64,000 nt of DNA, from contig NZ_QXGH01000021.1 of NCBI RefSeq assembly GCF_003515065.1, positions 79,731-143,730 of the forward strand, written 5' to 3'. Shown piece by piece: positions 8,045 through 16,849 of the stretch (positions within the stretch are counted from its first letter, which is position 1; the number at the start of each line of letters is the position of its first letter). The stretch comes from Nocardioides immobilis (lineage in GTDB: Bacteria > Actinomycetota > Actinomycetes > Propionibacteriales > Nocardioidaceae). The notes under the pieces are model-generated. The model did no database searches. It was not told where the DNA came from and saw only the letters and a list, made by a program, of their open reading frames with translations. A program made the position numbers and the translations under genes.

Positions 8045-10063
8045 TCAGGCGGCGTCGTCAGTGTTGCCGGGGTTGGGGGTGGGTGGACGGTAGATCGGGT
8101 AGACCTCCTCCCCGTCGTGCCACTCAGGTTCGACGGGTGCTGGTGGCGGCGGCTCCGACCCTGGCCGCGCAACTCGGCCTGCTGGCAGCGCTCGCGGCAT
8201 CTGCGCTGCGGGGGATGCGTCCAACGGTGCGGCTTCACGCCTGTGTTTCGCCTCGTACGCCGCTGACGAGCCAGCCTGGTGCGGACCCGGGTCCTGGGGT
8301 TTCGGACCTGGCCGTGGGGTCGGCTGAACCGGATCCGGTGCGTGGGTGGGACGGAGCGCCGACGGTGTCTGTGGGCTTGGGCTCTTCGCGGCGGGGCTGG
8401 GTGAGCCGGGTCGGGTTTCTGCTCGTTCCGGGGGACCTTTGGGCTGGTCGTCGTCGAGGACTTCGACGGCGGCCGCGCCGGCACCACCGCCGACAGCACT
8501 GGCGGCAGCGACCTTGGTCAACCGCCACGCCTCGGACTTGGCGCGCCGATAGGGGTCGGAGATCCCTCGGAACGGGTCGGTGTCGGGATTGACCATGGTG
8601 GTGAGCCGGCGGAACGGCTTGAGTGCCTGCCACATGATGAAGCTGAACAGCGGCATCAGGATGAGGCTCAACCATGCCGGTGCGCCGCCGCCGGGGTGGA
8701 ACAAGATGCCAAGGACCGCCACCGTCACGCCCGCGCCGATGCCGAAGATGATGGCGTTCACGACTGCAGCGGCCACGGTGCGACCGATCCCGGTGACCAA
8801 GCCTCGGGTGCTGGGGAACGCGCCGAGGACAGCAAAGGCCGGGAATAGCATCACAGCGAGCCGGACGATCAGGAAGCACCCGAGCATGAGCAGTGAGGAC
8901 AGCAGCAGGAACGGCAGCGCTAGCAGGGTGGCCAGAGCGGTGAGGATGGCGTAGCCGACCCTGGTCTCGGACCGGTTGCCGGTGAGGTTCTCGTATGCCT
9001 CGGGGTCCTCCTCCTTGATCTTGTCGGCGATCTCCTCTCAGTCCTCCTGCTTGCCCTCGATCAACTCCTCGGCCCGGTCGGGGTCCTCAGCGGCTTCTTC
9101 GGCCTCCCGCCAGGTCAGCGCTTGTGCCCTGAACAGGTCCGGCCCGTACTTGCGGGCCGTTTCGCTGTCGGGGTCGCCGAGCGTGCCGGCGAGCCAGGCG
9201 CGGTAGAGGATTGCCTCCTGCACGTGGGAGGAGACCGCGATCCCGGGATCGCTGTTGCTCCCCTCGCCGTCGAGTTGACCTACCACGGCCCCGAGCGTTC
9301 CGGTCACGGTCTCGTCCGCTGCGTTCCCGGCTTCAATGGGCCATCGGAAGATCGCGACCGCCACGATCACGATGAACAGCGCCCAGCCGATCGCTGCGGT
9401 GGTGCTGGCCAGCGCCGAACGGCGAGCCTTGAAGATGACCAGCAGTCCGAGCAACGCCAGTACCGCCGGAATCCATGAGGCGAACAGGCTTTCGTGGAGC
9501 GCGGTCGAGACCCGCTCCACCACCGGGTCGAAGGCGTCGAGGAAGGTCGGGTTGAACGCGACCTGGGTCACCGATCCGGTCAACGCCGCCATCGCGATCG
9601 GCACTTGCATGATCCAGTTCGCCACCGCGGTTCCGATGACCGCGTCGGGACTGCGTACAGCATCGGGCCCGCAGCCGAGGTCGTAGGTGTGGTAGCGCAG
9701 ACCGGCGAAGCCGTACTGCTCATAGATCGTGGTCGTGGCTCCAGGGCCGAAGGGGTCTTCAGCCGGTGGCAGCTCGTCTGGTGCGGTGTCGAAGAAGCCA
9801 GGGATCCCCTGCCCCGGCGAGACCGGAACGGGCGCCTCGTTGCAGTCCGGCATCGGCACCGCAGGCGCGGGACCCAACGGCTGGCCCGGCAGCAATGGCA
9901 ATGGGATGTCCGACGGATCGGGCAGCCCCGGGATGTCCGGCAGGTTCGGGCCCGTTGGGTCGGGGTCCTTTGCATCGGCCGGTGGCGCGATCACTAGCAC
10001 CACCAACGAGGTGACAACCAGGGTGAGTGTGGGGCGGAGCAGTGTCCGTAGCAGGGTTCTCAT
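8045..10063 (-). pseudogene. VirB6/TrbL-like conjugation channel protein, interrupted by an in-frame TGA
   Basis: Reading from ATG 10063, the product has a signal peptide ('LTLVVTSLVVLVIAPPADA'), a Pro-rich exported stretch and several transmembrane helices. It then meets a TGA at 9038-9040 after 'EGKQED'. The same frame continues without any shift as 'EEIADKIKEEDPEAYENLTG', four or five further membrane helices and a Pro-rich cytoplasmic tail, ending at 8045. The uninterrupted gene would encode 672 residues, typical of VirB6/TrbL-like polytopic proteins between VirB4 and the M23 peptidase in actinobacterial conjugative elements. The TGA is a nonsense mutation, a base-call error or a readthrough site. 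If real, the transfer channel is probably inactive. The ATG overlaps the VirB4-like gene stop. Confidence 0.75.
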
Positions 10064-12588
10064 GCGACCTGTCCTCCCGTCACGACGGTCGGCTCGCGGT
10101 CCGGTTGGCGGCCCGCGGTGGTGTTGAGTGCTTCGAGTAGGGCTGGGTTGGCGGTGAGGTCGACGCAGACCTTGTCCACGTGTCCGTCGACATCGCGCAT
10201 GACGAACTCCCGCATCGCAGCCTCGCCCCGTCCCGAGGAGAGGGTGGCGAGTGCCCGCTCGTAGCCGACGTCCGTGGGCACCCGCAGCATCCGCAGACCG
10301 TCCCTGGCCGCCTCCTCGTCCTCGGTCCGGCCGACAAAGGCGGCGGACATGAAGTTCGCGACGTCCATGCCGAGCACGTCCGAGGGGTTCTGCGAGGACG
10401 CCAGCACGCAGGTGTTCCACTTGCGCGAGTCGCGGCCCAGCCGGGTGAACAGCGCGCGGCCGGCCGACCACTCACCCAGGAAGTGGGTCTCGTCCAGGGC
10501 GACCAACTTCCGGTCTTGCATCGACCGTCCGTACACCGCGCGGGTGGCGTACCAGGAAGCCAGGTGCAACAGCGGCACCGCAAGCTGCTCCGAGGTCGAC
10601 CAGTGCTCGCGCGGCACCGACCGTGGCGGGAGCACCAGCCCCGGCATGGTCAGCACTGTCAGCGCCGAGTTGATCCGCGTCGCGCCCGGTTCCGCCTGGG
10701 GGAAGAACAACCGGGACAGCGGCAGTTCGGCCATGTCCCGCAGGTAGTTGGCGACCACCTGGCCATGGGGATTGCCCTGCTTCTCCAGGTTGCCCACCAC
10801 ATCCCAAAGTGAGGCGTCCCGGTCTCCGCGTGTCGCGCGCACCGCGTCTGAGACGACCAGGGAGGTCTGCGGCATCGCATCCACCGATGGCGGCAGGAGC
10901 ATCTTGATGACGTCCATCGCCAGGAGCTTGCGATCCTGCGCGGCGAGGACCTCGCCCTCCTGGAAGGCCTCCTCGCTGGTGAAGGACGCTCGGGCGGGTG
11001 CTGCAACGACTTCGAACGGGTTCAGCGTTCCGCTGGCTGCCGCGGTCAGGTCGAGGTGCTCGCTGTGTTCGGCGAGCTCAGGCAGCTCGGTGAGCCGAGC
11101 CAGCGGCCCGGACGGATCCAGCAGCACCGCGGGAATCCCACGCCGCACTGCGTCGTAGGTCACGAGCCCGAGCAGCACGCTCTTGCCCGCACCGAGGCCG
11201 CCGACCACCGGAACGAGGCCGGATGTCTCGCGGAGTTCGGTCGCGTAGTGGGTGTCGAACATGACCGCCCTGCGTGAGGAGCCAGCGGTGAACCCGATGT
11301 ACGGGCCTTGGCGATCACCCAGCTGGCTCGAGGCGGCCGGCACACCAGCGGCGACATACAGGGCCGGCAGGCGGCGCCGGTAGGCCACAGTGGAGACCGG
11401 CTCGCCGGGGATGAACTCGCGCAGCAGCCCGTACTGGCCGCGAGGATGCTCGATGCTGACGCGGCGGGACCGGAACGACGTGGTCACCCGACGTACCCGT
11501 TCCAGACATTCCTCCTCGCTCCGGCCCGCGACGGCCAGCCGGAACCAGCCGTGGATTCGGGCGGCGGTGACATCGACACCTCGGGTCATCTGATCCTCGA
11601 CCTGGCGGGCCTGGCGTGCCTGTCGATCCAGTGCCAGCGGTTCGTCGAGCTCGTGCTCGGCGTAGTGCCGCTGCATGTCCCGCACCACCAGCAGCTTGCG
11701 CTGGATCTCCTTGCGCGCCTCAGCGCCCGACAGGATCTCCATCTGGGCCGACCACTCAACGGGGAATGGGAGCCGGTCAGTGTGGGACAGCCACGGCTCG
11801 TGCCCGGGATCGGGTGCCTCGATCTCCTCCAGCCTGCCGACCGAGAGGACCGCAACGTGTCGTTCGATCGGATCACCAAGATCTCGACTCGTCACCCGGA
11901 CGGTGCGTCCCAGTCGCGTGGTGTCGTGCTCGACGGCATCGGAGAAGCTGGACAGATCCTCCTCATCCCACGACTGCTCGCCGGAGGCACACAGCCCGGT
12001 CGGCGCGGGAAGCCCGATACCGACAGACCGCCGCAGCAGCCACTCCATCTCCCGGGCCGTGGCGGGTCTGCCTTCCAGGCCCGGCAGCGCGACGGTCTCG
12101 GCGACCTGCTCCACCTTGGACAGCAATCGGGCGTGTTCGATGTTCCCCGGGCGACGCCAGATCGCCGCGATCAGCCGGTGCGACGGCGCCCGGCTGGCGA
12201 TTCGCACGCCGAGGAAGACCTGCTTCTCGGCCATCGTCTGGTAGCGCAGGTGCTTCTGCATCCCCACCATGTGCTCGGTCCAGGGCTCCACCCCCGGCGT
12301 CTCCAGCGGGCTCGGGGTCAGCCCGTGGAGTCGTTTGGCCCACTCCGCAGCCGGATAGGGCCGTGAGGTGACCCGCAGGTGCACCCGGTGGCCGGCCAGC
12401 CAGGCGAGACCGTCCGCGGCACCGTAGAGCAGTTGCTCGCGTTGCCGGTCGGAGCGGAACGCCCAACCGTGGGTCGGGAGCACGAACCAGGCCCAGACCT
12501 CGTTGGCGGTGAAGCACAGACTGTCGTCGATGTGACGTAGCGTCAGCCGGCCAGCTGTGGCCGGTGTTTCCCGAGACTTACGAGACAT
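10060..12588 (-). CDS. VirB4/TraC-like conjugation ATPase
   Basis: This 842-residue protein has a Walker A motif 'GGLGAGKSVLLG' near residue 461 and a Walker B 'KLVALDETHF' near 693, followed by 'RDSRKWNTCVLASSQNP' typical of VirB4/HerA-fold ATPases. The N-terminal half corresponds to the VirB4 membrane-associating domain. These hexameric cytoplasmic ATPases energise type IV secretion and pilus assembly. Its start overlaps the end of the upstream PrgI-like gene by 11 bases and its stop overlaps the VirB6-like gene by 4, so the block is a single operon. No relaxase or VirD4 coupling protein is present in the window. Confidence 0.9.
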   Translation of the reverse strand: MSRKSRETPATAGRLTLRHIDDSLCFTANEVWAWFVLPTHGWAFRSDRQREQLLYGAADGLAWLAGHRVHLRVTSRPYPAAEWAKRLHGLTPSPLETPGVEPWTEHMVGMQKHLRYQTMAEKQVFLGVRIASRAPSHRLIAAIWRRPGNIEHARLLSKVEQVAETVALPGLEGRPATAREMEWLLRRSVGIGLPAPTGLCASGEQSWDEEDLSSFSDAVEHDTTRLGRTVRVTSRDLGDPIERHVAVLSVGRLEEIEAPDPGHEPWLSHTDRLPFPVEWSAQMEILSGAEARKEIQRKLLVVRDMQRHYAEHELDEPLALDRQARQARQVEDQMTRGVDVTAARIHGWFRLAVAGRSEEECLERVRRVTTSFRSRRVSIEHPRGQYGLLREFIPGEPVSTVAYRRRLPALYVAAGVPAASSQLGDRQGPYIGFTAGSSRRAVMFDTHYATELRETSGLVPVVGGLGAGKSVLLGLVTYDAVRRGIPAVLLDPSGPLARLTELPELAEHSEHLDLTAAASGTLNPFEVVAAPARASFTSEEAFQEGEVLAAQDRKLLAMDVIKMLLPPSVDAMPQTSLVVSDAVRATRGDRDASLWDVVGNLEKQGNPHGQVVANYLRDMAELPLSRLFFPQAEPGATRINSALTVLTMPGLVLPPRSVPREHWSTSEQLAVPLLHLASWYATRAVYGRSMQDRKLVALDETHFLGEWSAGRALFTRLGRDSRKWNTCVLASSQNPSDVLGMDVANFMSAAFVGRTEDEEAARDGLRMLRVPTDVGYERALATLSSGRGEAAMREFVMRDVDGHVDKVCVDLTANPALLEALNTTAGRQPDREPTVVTGGQVA

Positions 12589-12940
12589 TTCGCTCCCTCA
12601 CTGAAACCGACGAGGCGCGCAACCGCATCGGTCGGTGGTTCTTCGGGGCACGGGGTGCGCGGAACTCGGCACGTAGCAGCTCCCACACGGAGACCAGGGG
12701 TCGGTCATGGTCAATCACGCCAGTGAGGGCGTAGGTAGCAAGGATCGTGAGCACCAGCTCCCACACCGGCGGGACACTGACCCTCATCGGCGACACCGCC
12801 TCGACCAGCAGCACGCCGACGAACAGCACGACCCAGATGCCGTACGCCGAGTACCGCGCCGCCCACGGCAGCGTGAACCCTTGCGGGCCCAGCCACACCG
12901 CGTCGACCCGATACACCTCATCGTCCGGGCGGATCAACAT
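12578..12940 (-). CDS. Small PrgI-like membrane protein of the conjugation operon
   Basis: A 120-residue protein with a CAGGAG ribosome-binding site. Two hydrophobic helices (about 32-48, 'YGIWVVLFVGVLLVEAV', and 60-76, 'WELVLTILATYALTGVI') are followed by a basic tail. Position directly before a VirB4-like ATPase and after a pilin-sized protein matches the PrgI/VirB3-like small inner-membrane component of Gram-positive conjugation systems. The assignment rests on size, topology and order; the sequence itself has no strong signature. Confidence 0.7.
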   Translation of the reverse strand: MLIRPDDEVYRVDAVWLGPQGFTLPWAARYSAYGIWVVLFVGVLLVEAVSPMRVSVPPVWELVLTILATYALTGVIDHDRPLVSVWELLRAEFRAPRAPKNHRPMRLRASSVSVRERNVS

Positions 12941-12943
12941 CGG

Positions 12944-13210
12944 TCACGACTCCTGGAACACGAAGTCGGCGATGTCTCCCGCGAACCCGTAGAAGAGCGC
13001 CGCGCCAGCGATGACGACACAGCCCAGCAGGATGTTCGTGACCGTCAACGCGTTCTGGCTCATCTGCCCCTTGCGGGCGCTCGCGATGATTCCGACCCCG
13101 ACCACCAGCAACACGATGGGGATGATGTTCTGCACGCCCCACTCGACGATGCCGTCCGAGTTGAACTCCGGGGCCGCGGACACGAAGTTCGTCAACAGGT
13201 TGTTCATCAT
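12944..13210 (-). CDS. Small pilin-like/TrbC-like membrane protein, first gene of the conjugation operon
   Basis: ATG 13210 is chosen because GGGAGGA lies just upstream at optimal spacing; the longer in-frame extension to 13315 has no such signal. The 88-residue product has two transmembrane helices ('IIPIVLLVVGVGIIAS' and 'NILLGCVVIAGAALFYGF') joined by a short polar loop ('ARKGQMSQNA'). This is the topology of VirB2/TrbC-type pilins and of the small subunits that open Gram-positive transfer operons. It is the promoter-proximal gene, and the operon promoter must lie in 13211-13500. Confidence 0.65.
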   Translation of the reverse strand: MMNNLLTNFVSAAPEFNSDGIVEWGVQNIIPIVLLVVGVGIIASARKGQMSQNALTVTNILLGCVVIAGAALFYGFAGDIADFVFQES

Positions 13211-13534
13211 GATCTTCCTCCCGTGAGAGCTCGCATGGGAGGCAAGACAGCCGGAGCCGCCTCTCCCGAGCGAGCGCGGACAATTCCGTTGAACTGCTGA
13301 CAAAAACCGGACCACAGCACAACGCTGGGCACCAGTACGACATGGCGATCTGTGGATAAGTCCGCCCGCCGACCCGGTGCAGTTTCGGGACCCGGCAGCG
13401 TCCGGGCTGGAAGTGGCGGCGTAGCCACCCGGATAGCAACAGACCCGGATTCGAACAGACGCGACGGGACCAGTGCGGCGCTGCCACCCACACCAGTCGG
13501 CCGGACAAGACGTGACCGGACGGGGAGGCCGAGC

Positions 13535-13577
13535 CTACGGATCAGAAGGTTTGGGGTTCGAATCCCTACGGGCGCGC
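13535..13577 (+). repeat. 3' half of a tRNA-Arg gene: probable integration (att) site of the mobile element
   Basis: The sequence from the anticodon loop 'CTACGGA' (anticodon ACG) through the 3' anticodon stem TCAGA, the variable loop, the T arm 'GGTTCGAATCCC' and the acceptor strand CGGGCGC plus discriminator G matches tRNA-Arg(ACG). The 5' half is missing: the bases before 13535 cannot form the anticodon or D arm. A 3' tRNA end at the edge of a conjugation region is the classic duplicate left by element integration. The intact tRNA-Arg and the other junction would be outside the window. Confidence 0.75.
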
Positions 13578-13616
13578 AGATCGGATTCCGCGCATGACCT
13601 GCGAAAACAAGGTCCC

Positions 13617-13648
13617 GAGGGTCGCTTCCCCAGTGGGAGGCGGCCCTC
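13617..13648 (+). terminator. Hairpin terminator behind the tRNA-Arg fragment
   Basis: A 14-bp stem (left arm 13617-13630, right arm 13635-13648, two G-T pairs) closes a 4-base loop and is followed by 'TTCCGTCT'. It lies 40 bases downstream of the tRNA-Arg 3' end and most likely is the original tRNA terminator, implying that this side is the chromosomal flank. The remainder of 13211-13849 shows no supported gene. Confidence 0.6.
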
Positions 13649-13849
13649 TTCCGTCTCAAGAACCGGCCCAAGAACCCTCAGCGTTGCCGCTGTCGCGACG
13701 GGTCGGCTCGGGTCGCGTCCCCCGGCTGGGCGAGAGCCGACCTGCTGCACTCCGCTGCGTATGCGTCGCGAGTCATGTTCAGTGTCTGGCTCTGTTCAGT
13801 TTCCGTGAACGACGAGGTCGATTGAACGCGGCGACGGGTGGCGAAGGAG

Positions 13850-13886
13850 TTAACACTTCTAAAGCGATAGCGCTATAGTTGTGCTA
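13850..13886 (+). promoter_or_regulatory. Promoter with palindromic operator for a leaderless transcript
   Basis: TTAACA (13850-13855) and TATAGT (13874-13879) are separated by 18 bases and resemble vegetative -35/-10 elements. The expected transcription start (about 13886) falls on the ATG at 13887, so the message would be leaderless. The -10 is overlapped by the perfect palindrome ATAGCGCTAT (13867-13876). This is a likely autoregulatory site for the HTH protein that begins immediately downstream. Confidence 0.6.
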
Positions 13887-14606
13887 ATGGACCTTACGAC
13901 CCGCGAAGCAGCCGGTCGGCTGGGCGTCAACCAGGCCCGAGTCCGGGCTCTTGCCGCAGCTGGCACCTTGGCCGCGCGCCGGGTCGGATCTCAGTGGCTC
14001 ATCGACGCCGACAGTGTCGACCAGCAAGCGGCCCTGATCGGCGCGGGCGCCACCAGTCGTGCGATGGCGTCGCGCATCGCGTGGGCTGCCAGTGATCTCG
14101 CCGACGGGGGGCGGGCCGGCTGGCTCCACGCGGTCGAGCGTCACCGCGTCCGCAACCGCGTTGCCGGTGCGGCCTCAGCGCTGATCGTCCAGCGATGGTT
14201 CGGTGCGCGTGCCGTGTCGACGCGCAGGTACGCGGTCGGCGCGGACGACCTCGAGGGGATCCTCGGCGAGAGCGACGTCGTTGCGACCGGCAACAGCGCT
14301 GCGGCGGCGTACCGCCTGGGTCTCACCAATGTCGGCGCTGGCGACGCCTACGTGACCGTCGCCGCCGTCGATCGACTCGTACGCGACCACTTCCTGATCC
14401 AGAGCACGAGCGGGAACCTGACCCTGCGCCTGGTGGACCACGTCCTCCATCTCGCTACCGCCCGGACGATCGACGGACTGTGTGTCGCCCCGCGCCTCAT
14501 CGTCGGCGTCGACCTCGCGGAGGACGCCGATGCTCGCACCCGTGCCGCCGGACTCAGCCTCGTCGATCGTGTCCTCGACGAACAGCGGACGGCCCGGCAT
14601 GGCTGA
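13887..14606 (+). CDS. HTH (excisionase/MerR-like) regulator, probable antitoxin-type partner
   Basis: The ATG at 13887 is preferred over GTG 13881 because the promoter predicts transcription to start there. The 239-residue protein opens with a winged-helix 'TTREAAGRLGVNQARVRALA' (about 3-50, excisionase type). A longer domain follows that binds no obvious cofactor ('WLHAVERHRVRNRVAGAASA', 'RRYAVGADDLEGILGESDVV'). Its last bases overlap the start of a nucleotidyltransferase-fold gene. A DNA-binding protein paired with a nucleotidyltransferase resembles the layout of AbiE/MNT-like toxin-antitoxin modules, with this gene in the antitoxin/repressor position. That role is inferred from layout only. 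It lies just outside the tRNA-Arg att copy. Confidence 0.65.
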   Translation: MDLTTREAAGRLGVNQARVRALAAAGTLAARRVGSQWLIDADSVDQQAALIGAGATSRAMASRIAWAASDLADGGRAGWLHAVERHRVRNRVAGAASALIVQRWFGARAVSTRRYAVGADDLEGILGESDVVATGNSAAAAYRLGLTNVGAGDAYVTVAAVDRLVRDHFLIQSTSGNLTLRLVDHVLHLATARTIDGLCVAPRLIVGVDLAEDADARTRAAGLSLVDRVLDEQRTARHG

Positions 14607-15656
14607 CCGAAGGGCGCCGGTCGAGATCCTGGCGGCGATCGCAGCCATCACCGGACAGACCTTGGAGGACGCTCGTGAGGCATACGAGGAGGCGAAGCCA
14701 CATCGCCGCGACGACCGCCCGACCTCGTCCGAGGACATCGCTTCCCTGCTTGTTCAGCTCAAGACCCGCCTGGGGCTTGCGCCTGCTGTGGACATCAGGG
14801 AGGCGGCCGAACTGCGAGCCGGTCTCGACACGATCCTGGGCGAGGATGCCGTCTTCGGCAGCGGCGAGTTCGCGGCTCTGAGTGCCGTGCTCAGGCGCAC
14901 CCCTGAGCACGTCCCCACCGTGGACCGGGAGCCGGTTGCGTTCCCGCCGCTTCCGGACCACCAGGCCCAGATGTGGAAGACGCTCATCGGACTCGAGGAG
15001 CTCGGACACCCGTGGGCTCTCGTGGGAGGGCAGATGACAATGCTCCACTGCCTGGAGAACGGCGTCACGGCGATCCGTCCCACTGACGATGGCGACATCG
15101 TTGTCGGCGTGTGGACCAGCGCGACGCGCTCCGAGAAACCAGCCGCTACTTGCGCGCCCGAGAGTTCAGGGAGGAGAAGACCAGCGACGGCTACGGCTCT
15201 CGCTTCGTGCGCGGCCAAGACACGGTGATCGACGTACTCCTCCCCGAAGGACTCGAGCGGCAGAACGACTATCCGACCACGATCTCCGGCCGTCCCGGGT
15301 TCTCCACCGAAGGCGGCCGGCAGGCGCTCGGTCGCGCCGGGCGGGTCCCGGTGCAGGTCGAGGACGTCATCGGGTACGTCCGCAGACCAACAATTCTGGG
15401 ACCGATCGTCGCGAAGGCGCATGCGGACGTGGTCGACAGCAAGGACGTCGACCGTCACGTCCAGGACGTCGTCACCCTCGCTGAGATCGCGCTGCGCAAC
15501 CCGCGTGCGGTGCTCGAGCAGGTCCGGCCATCCGACCGCAGGCCGGTCCGCAGATTCCTCCGGGACAGGAGCGCTGAGGACCGCTACTTGCGCACCGCCA
15601 GCGACCCCATGGCTGTGCACTCCCTCCTCGCTCGACTCGCTGGTCTCGACTCCTGA
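14599..15656 (+). pseudogene. Nucleotidyltransferase-fold protein (AbiEii/MNT-like), frameshifted near 15105
   Basis: The frame starts at ATG 14599 (8-base overlap with the regulator). An N-terminal helical segment leads to the nucleotidyltransferase-like 'LVGGQMTMLHCLENG' and 'RPTDDGDIVV' (GG motif followed by an acidic DxD-like pair). Around 15100-15110 the homology jumps to another frame, which continues 'DQRDALRETSRYLRAREF' and 'VIDVLLPEGL' to a stop at 15656. A one-base lesion therefore splits the gene into an N part that drifts off to 15228 and a C part readable from 15111. Intact, it would be about 350 residues. With the regulator it forms a toxin-antitoxin-like pair whose enzyme is now inactive or mis-sequenced. 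Confidence 0.65.
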
Positions 15657-15886
15657 CACCGCTTCCTCGCGCAGCACCCTTGACGAAGAGCTGGTCCCGA
15701 TTCGTTCGTGCGTCTGCTCGAGGGGAACGGTCGATCCGTAGTGCCACGGGCGGCTGTGGTGGCGAGCATCGGGTCTCGCGACTCCACGCATTGAGATGGG
15801 TCGGTGCGGCGGGTTGCCGGGCTCGGCCCCGGCTCGGTTTCCCGGACCCCCGATGGGGTCAGGTCTTCGTCAGGGAAGCCTTGTTT

Positions 15887-15903
15887 GTCAAGGCATCCTT
15901 GAC
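15887..15903. promoter_or_regulatory. Perfect inverted repeat GTCAAGG-CAT-CCTTGAC
   Basis: A 7-bp perfect inverted repeat with a 3-bp spacer overlaps a -35-like TTGTCA (15885-15890). It lies 40-55 bases upstream of a short frame with a strong ribosome-binding site (15942). Its size fits a dimeric repressor operator. The rest of 15657-15941 contains nothing I can identify. Confidence 0.4.
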
Positions 15904-15941
15904 TTAGGATGGAATCCCGCTGGCCCTACCTGGGAGGCGCA

Positions 15942-16007
15942 GTGTCGAAGAAGAGTCGAAGCAGGTTCGACGAGTCAGTTGCCGAGCGCCAGGCGGTAGA
16001 AGGCTGA
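15942..16007 (+). CDS. Possible 21-residue small protein
   Basis: A GTG (15942) is preceded by GGGAGG at correct spacing and opens a 21-codon frame reading 'MSKKSRSRFDESVAERQ...'. The product is charged, starts with a basic patch and has no hydrophobic segment. The combination of upstream palindrome, possible promoter and good ribosome-binding site is better than chance, but with so few codons expression cannot be argued from coding bias. It might be a leader or a genuine microprotein. Confidence 0.3.
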   Translation: MSKKSRSRFDESVAERQAVEG

Positions 16008-16141
16008 GCCGCGTCTGTTTTGGGTAGTGGTCCGGGCGAACTGCATTACCGTTTCTGATAATTGGACAGGACCCGGAGTAGCACGAGATCTCCCTTTCGT
16101 TCCGGGCCAGTCCGCCGGCTCATGCCCATCTTCCCCAACGG

Positions 16142-16849
16142 ATGGTTCTGTCTTGCTATCTCTACTCTCGCGGCGTTCTCGCCGTCTGCTTTCAGTCGTC
16201 GTGGTCGTCGCGAGCGTCCTGGCCCCGATTTGGGGTGAGCGCCGTCGATGCTGCGGCTGCGGTTGACGACAGCTCGGTCGGGACGATCGATGAGTTGCGT
16301 GCCGCGAGCAACAGTTGCACCGGCACGGTCGCGGACCCGACCACGATCACCCTCGCGGCCGACATTGCCGACCCAGCCGCTCAGGTGGACATCAACTGTC
16401 ACGCGGTTCTCGCCCTTGCCGGGCACGACCTGGCCGTCCGCAACCTGGTGATCAGCAGCAACCAGGCGCTGACGATCGTGGACACCGGTACCGGTGGCAC
16501 CCTCACCGCCGACGCCGGGGAGACATCCGACGTTGCCGGCATCCAGAACACCGGCGCCACCCTCACCGTCGCCAGCGGCACCATCGCCGCCACCGGCGGC
16601 CTGTACGCGGCCGGTATTGGCGGCGGCCCATCCGGAGACGGCGGGATCACCACGATCAACGGCGGTACGGTCATCGCCACCACTGTCAGTGCCGGGGACT
16701 CCGGTGGCAGCTCGGCGGTCGGTCCAGGGGATGGCGGGGCGTCGTTCGGGTCGTTGTCGGTGAACGGCGGGGTGCTGCGGCTGCCCTCGGGCTTCCTGCG
16801 GGTTCCCGACTCGGCCGGAGTGGAGATCACCGTCGGCCCGGGCGGGTGA
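16142..16849 (+). CDS. N-terminal part of a secreted TIG-repeat/GH16 protein (frame-disrupted)
   Basis: This frame encodes a low-complexity exported region rich in Gly, Thr and Ala ('VDDSSVGTIDELRAASNSCT', 'GLYAAGIGGGPSGDGG') resembling the carbohydrate-protein prefix often placed before Listeria-Bacteroides repeats. Two frame breaks surround it. Upstream, a signal-peptide-like stretch ('RRLLSVVVVVASVLAPIW', about 16176-16230) lies in another frame and would join here if one G of the GGGG run near 16232 were removed. Downstream, a stop at 16847-16849 is avoided if one base is added in the G-run near 16844, which leads directly into 'VIDGSGGPGATYAT'. The three pieces therefore look like one gene with two G-run indels; whether the disruption is biological or a sequencing artefact cannot be told here. 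Confidence 0.55.
   Translation: MVLSCYLYSRGVLAVCFQSSWSSRASWPRFGVSAVDAAAAVDDSSVGTIDELRAASNSCTGTVADPTTITLAADIADPAAQVDINCHAVLALAGHDLAVRNLVISSNQALTIVDTGTGGTLTADAGETSDVAGIQNTGATLTVASGTIAATGGLYAAGIGGGPSGDGGITTINGGTVIATTVSAGDSGGSSAVGPGDGGASFGSLSVNGGVLRLPSGFLRVPDSAGVEITVGPGG

Noticed and set aside
9038..9040. TGA in the TrbL-like gene as a selenocysteine codon
   Set aside because: No selenocysteine-insertion hairpin was apparent just downstream and no selenoprotein family is involved; a point mutation is simpler.
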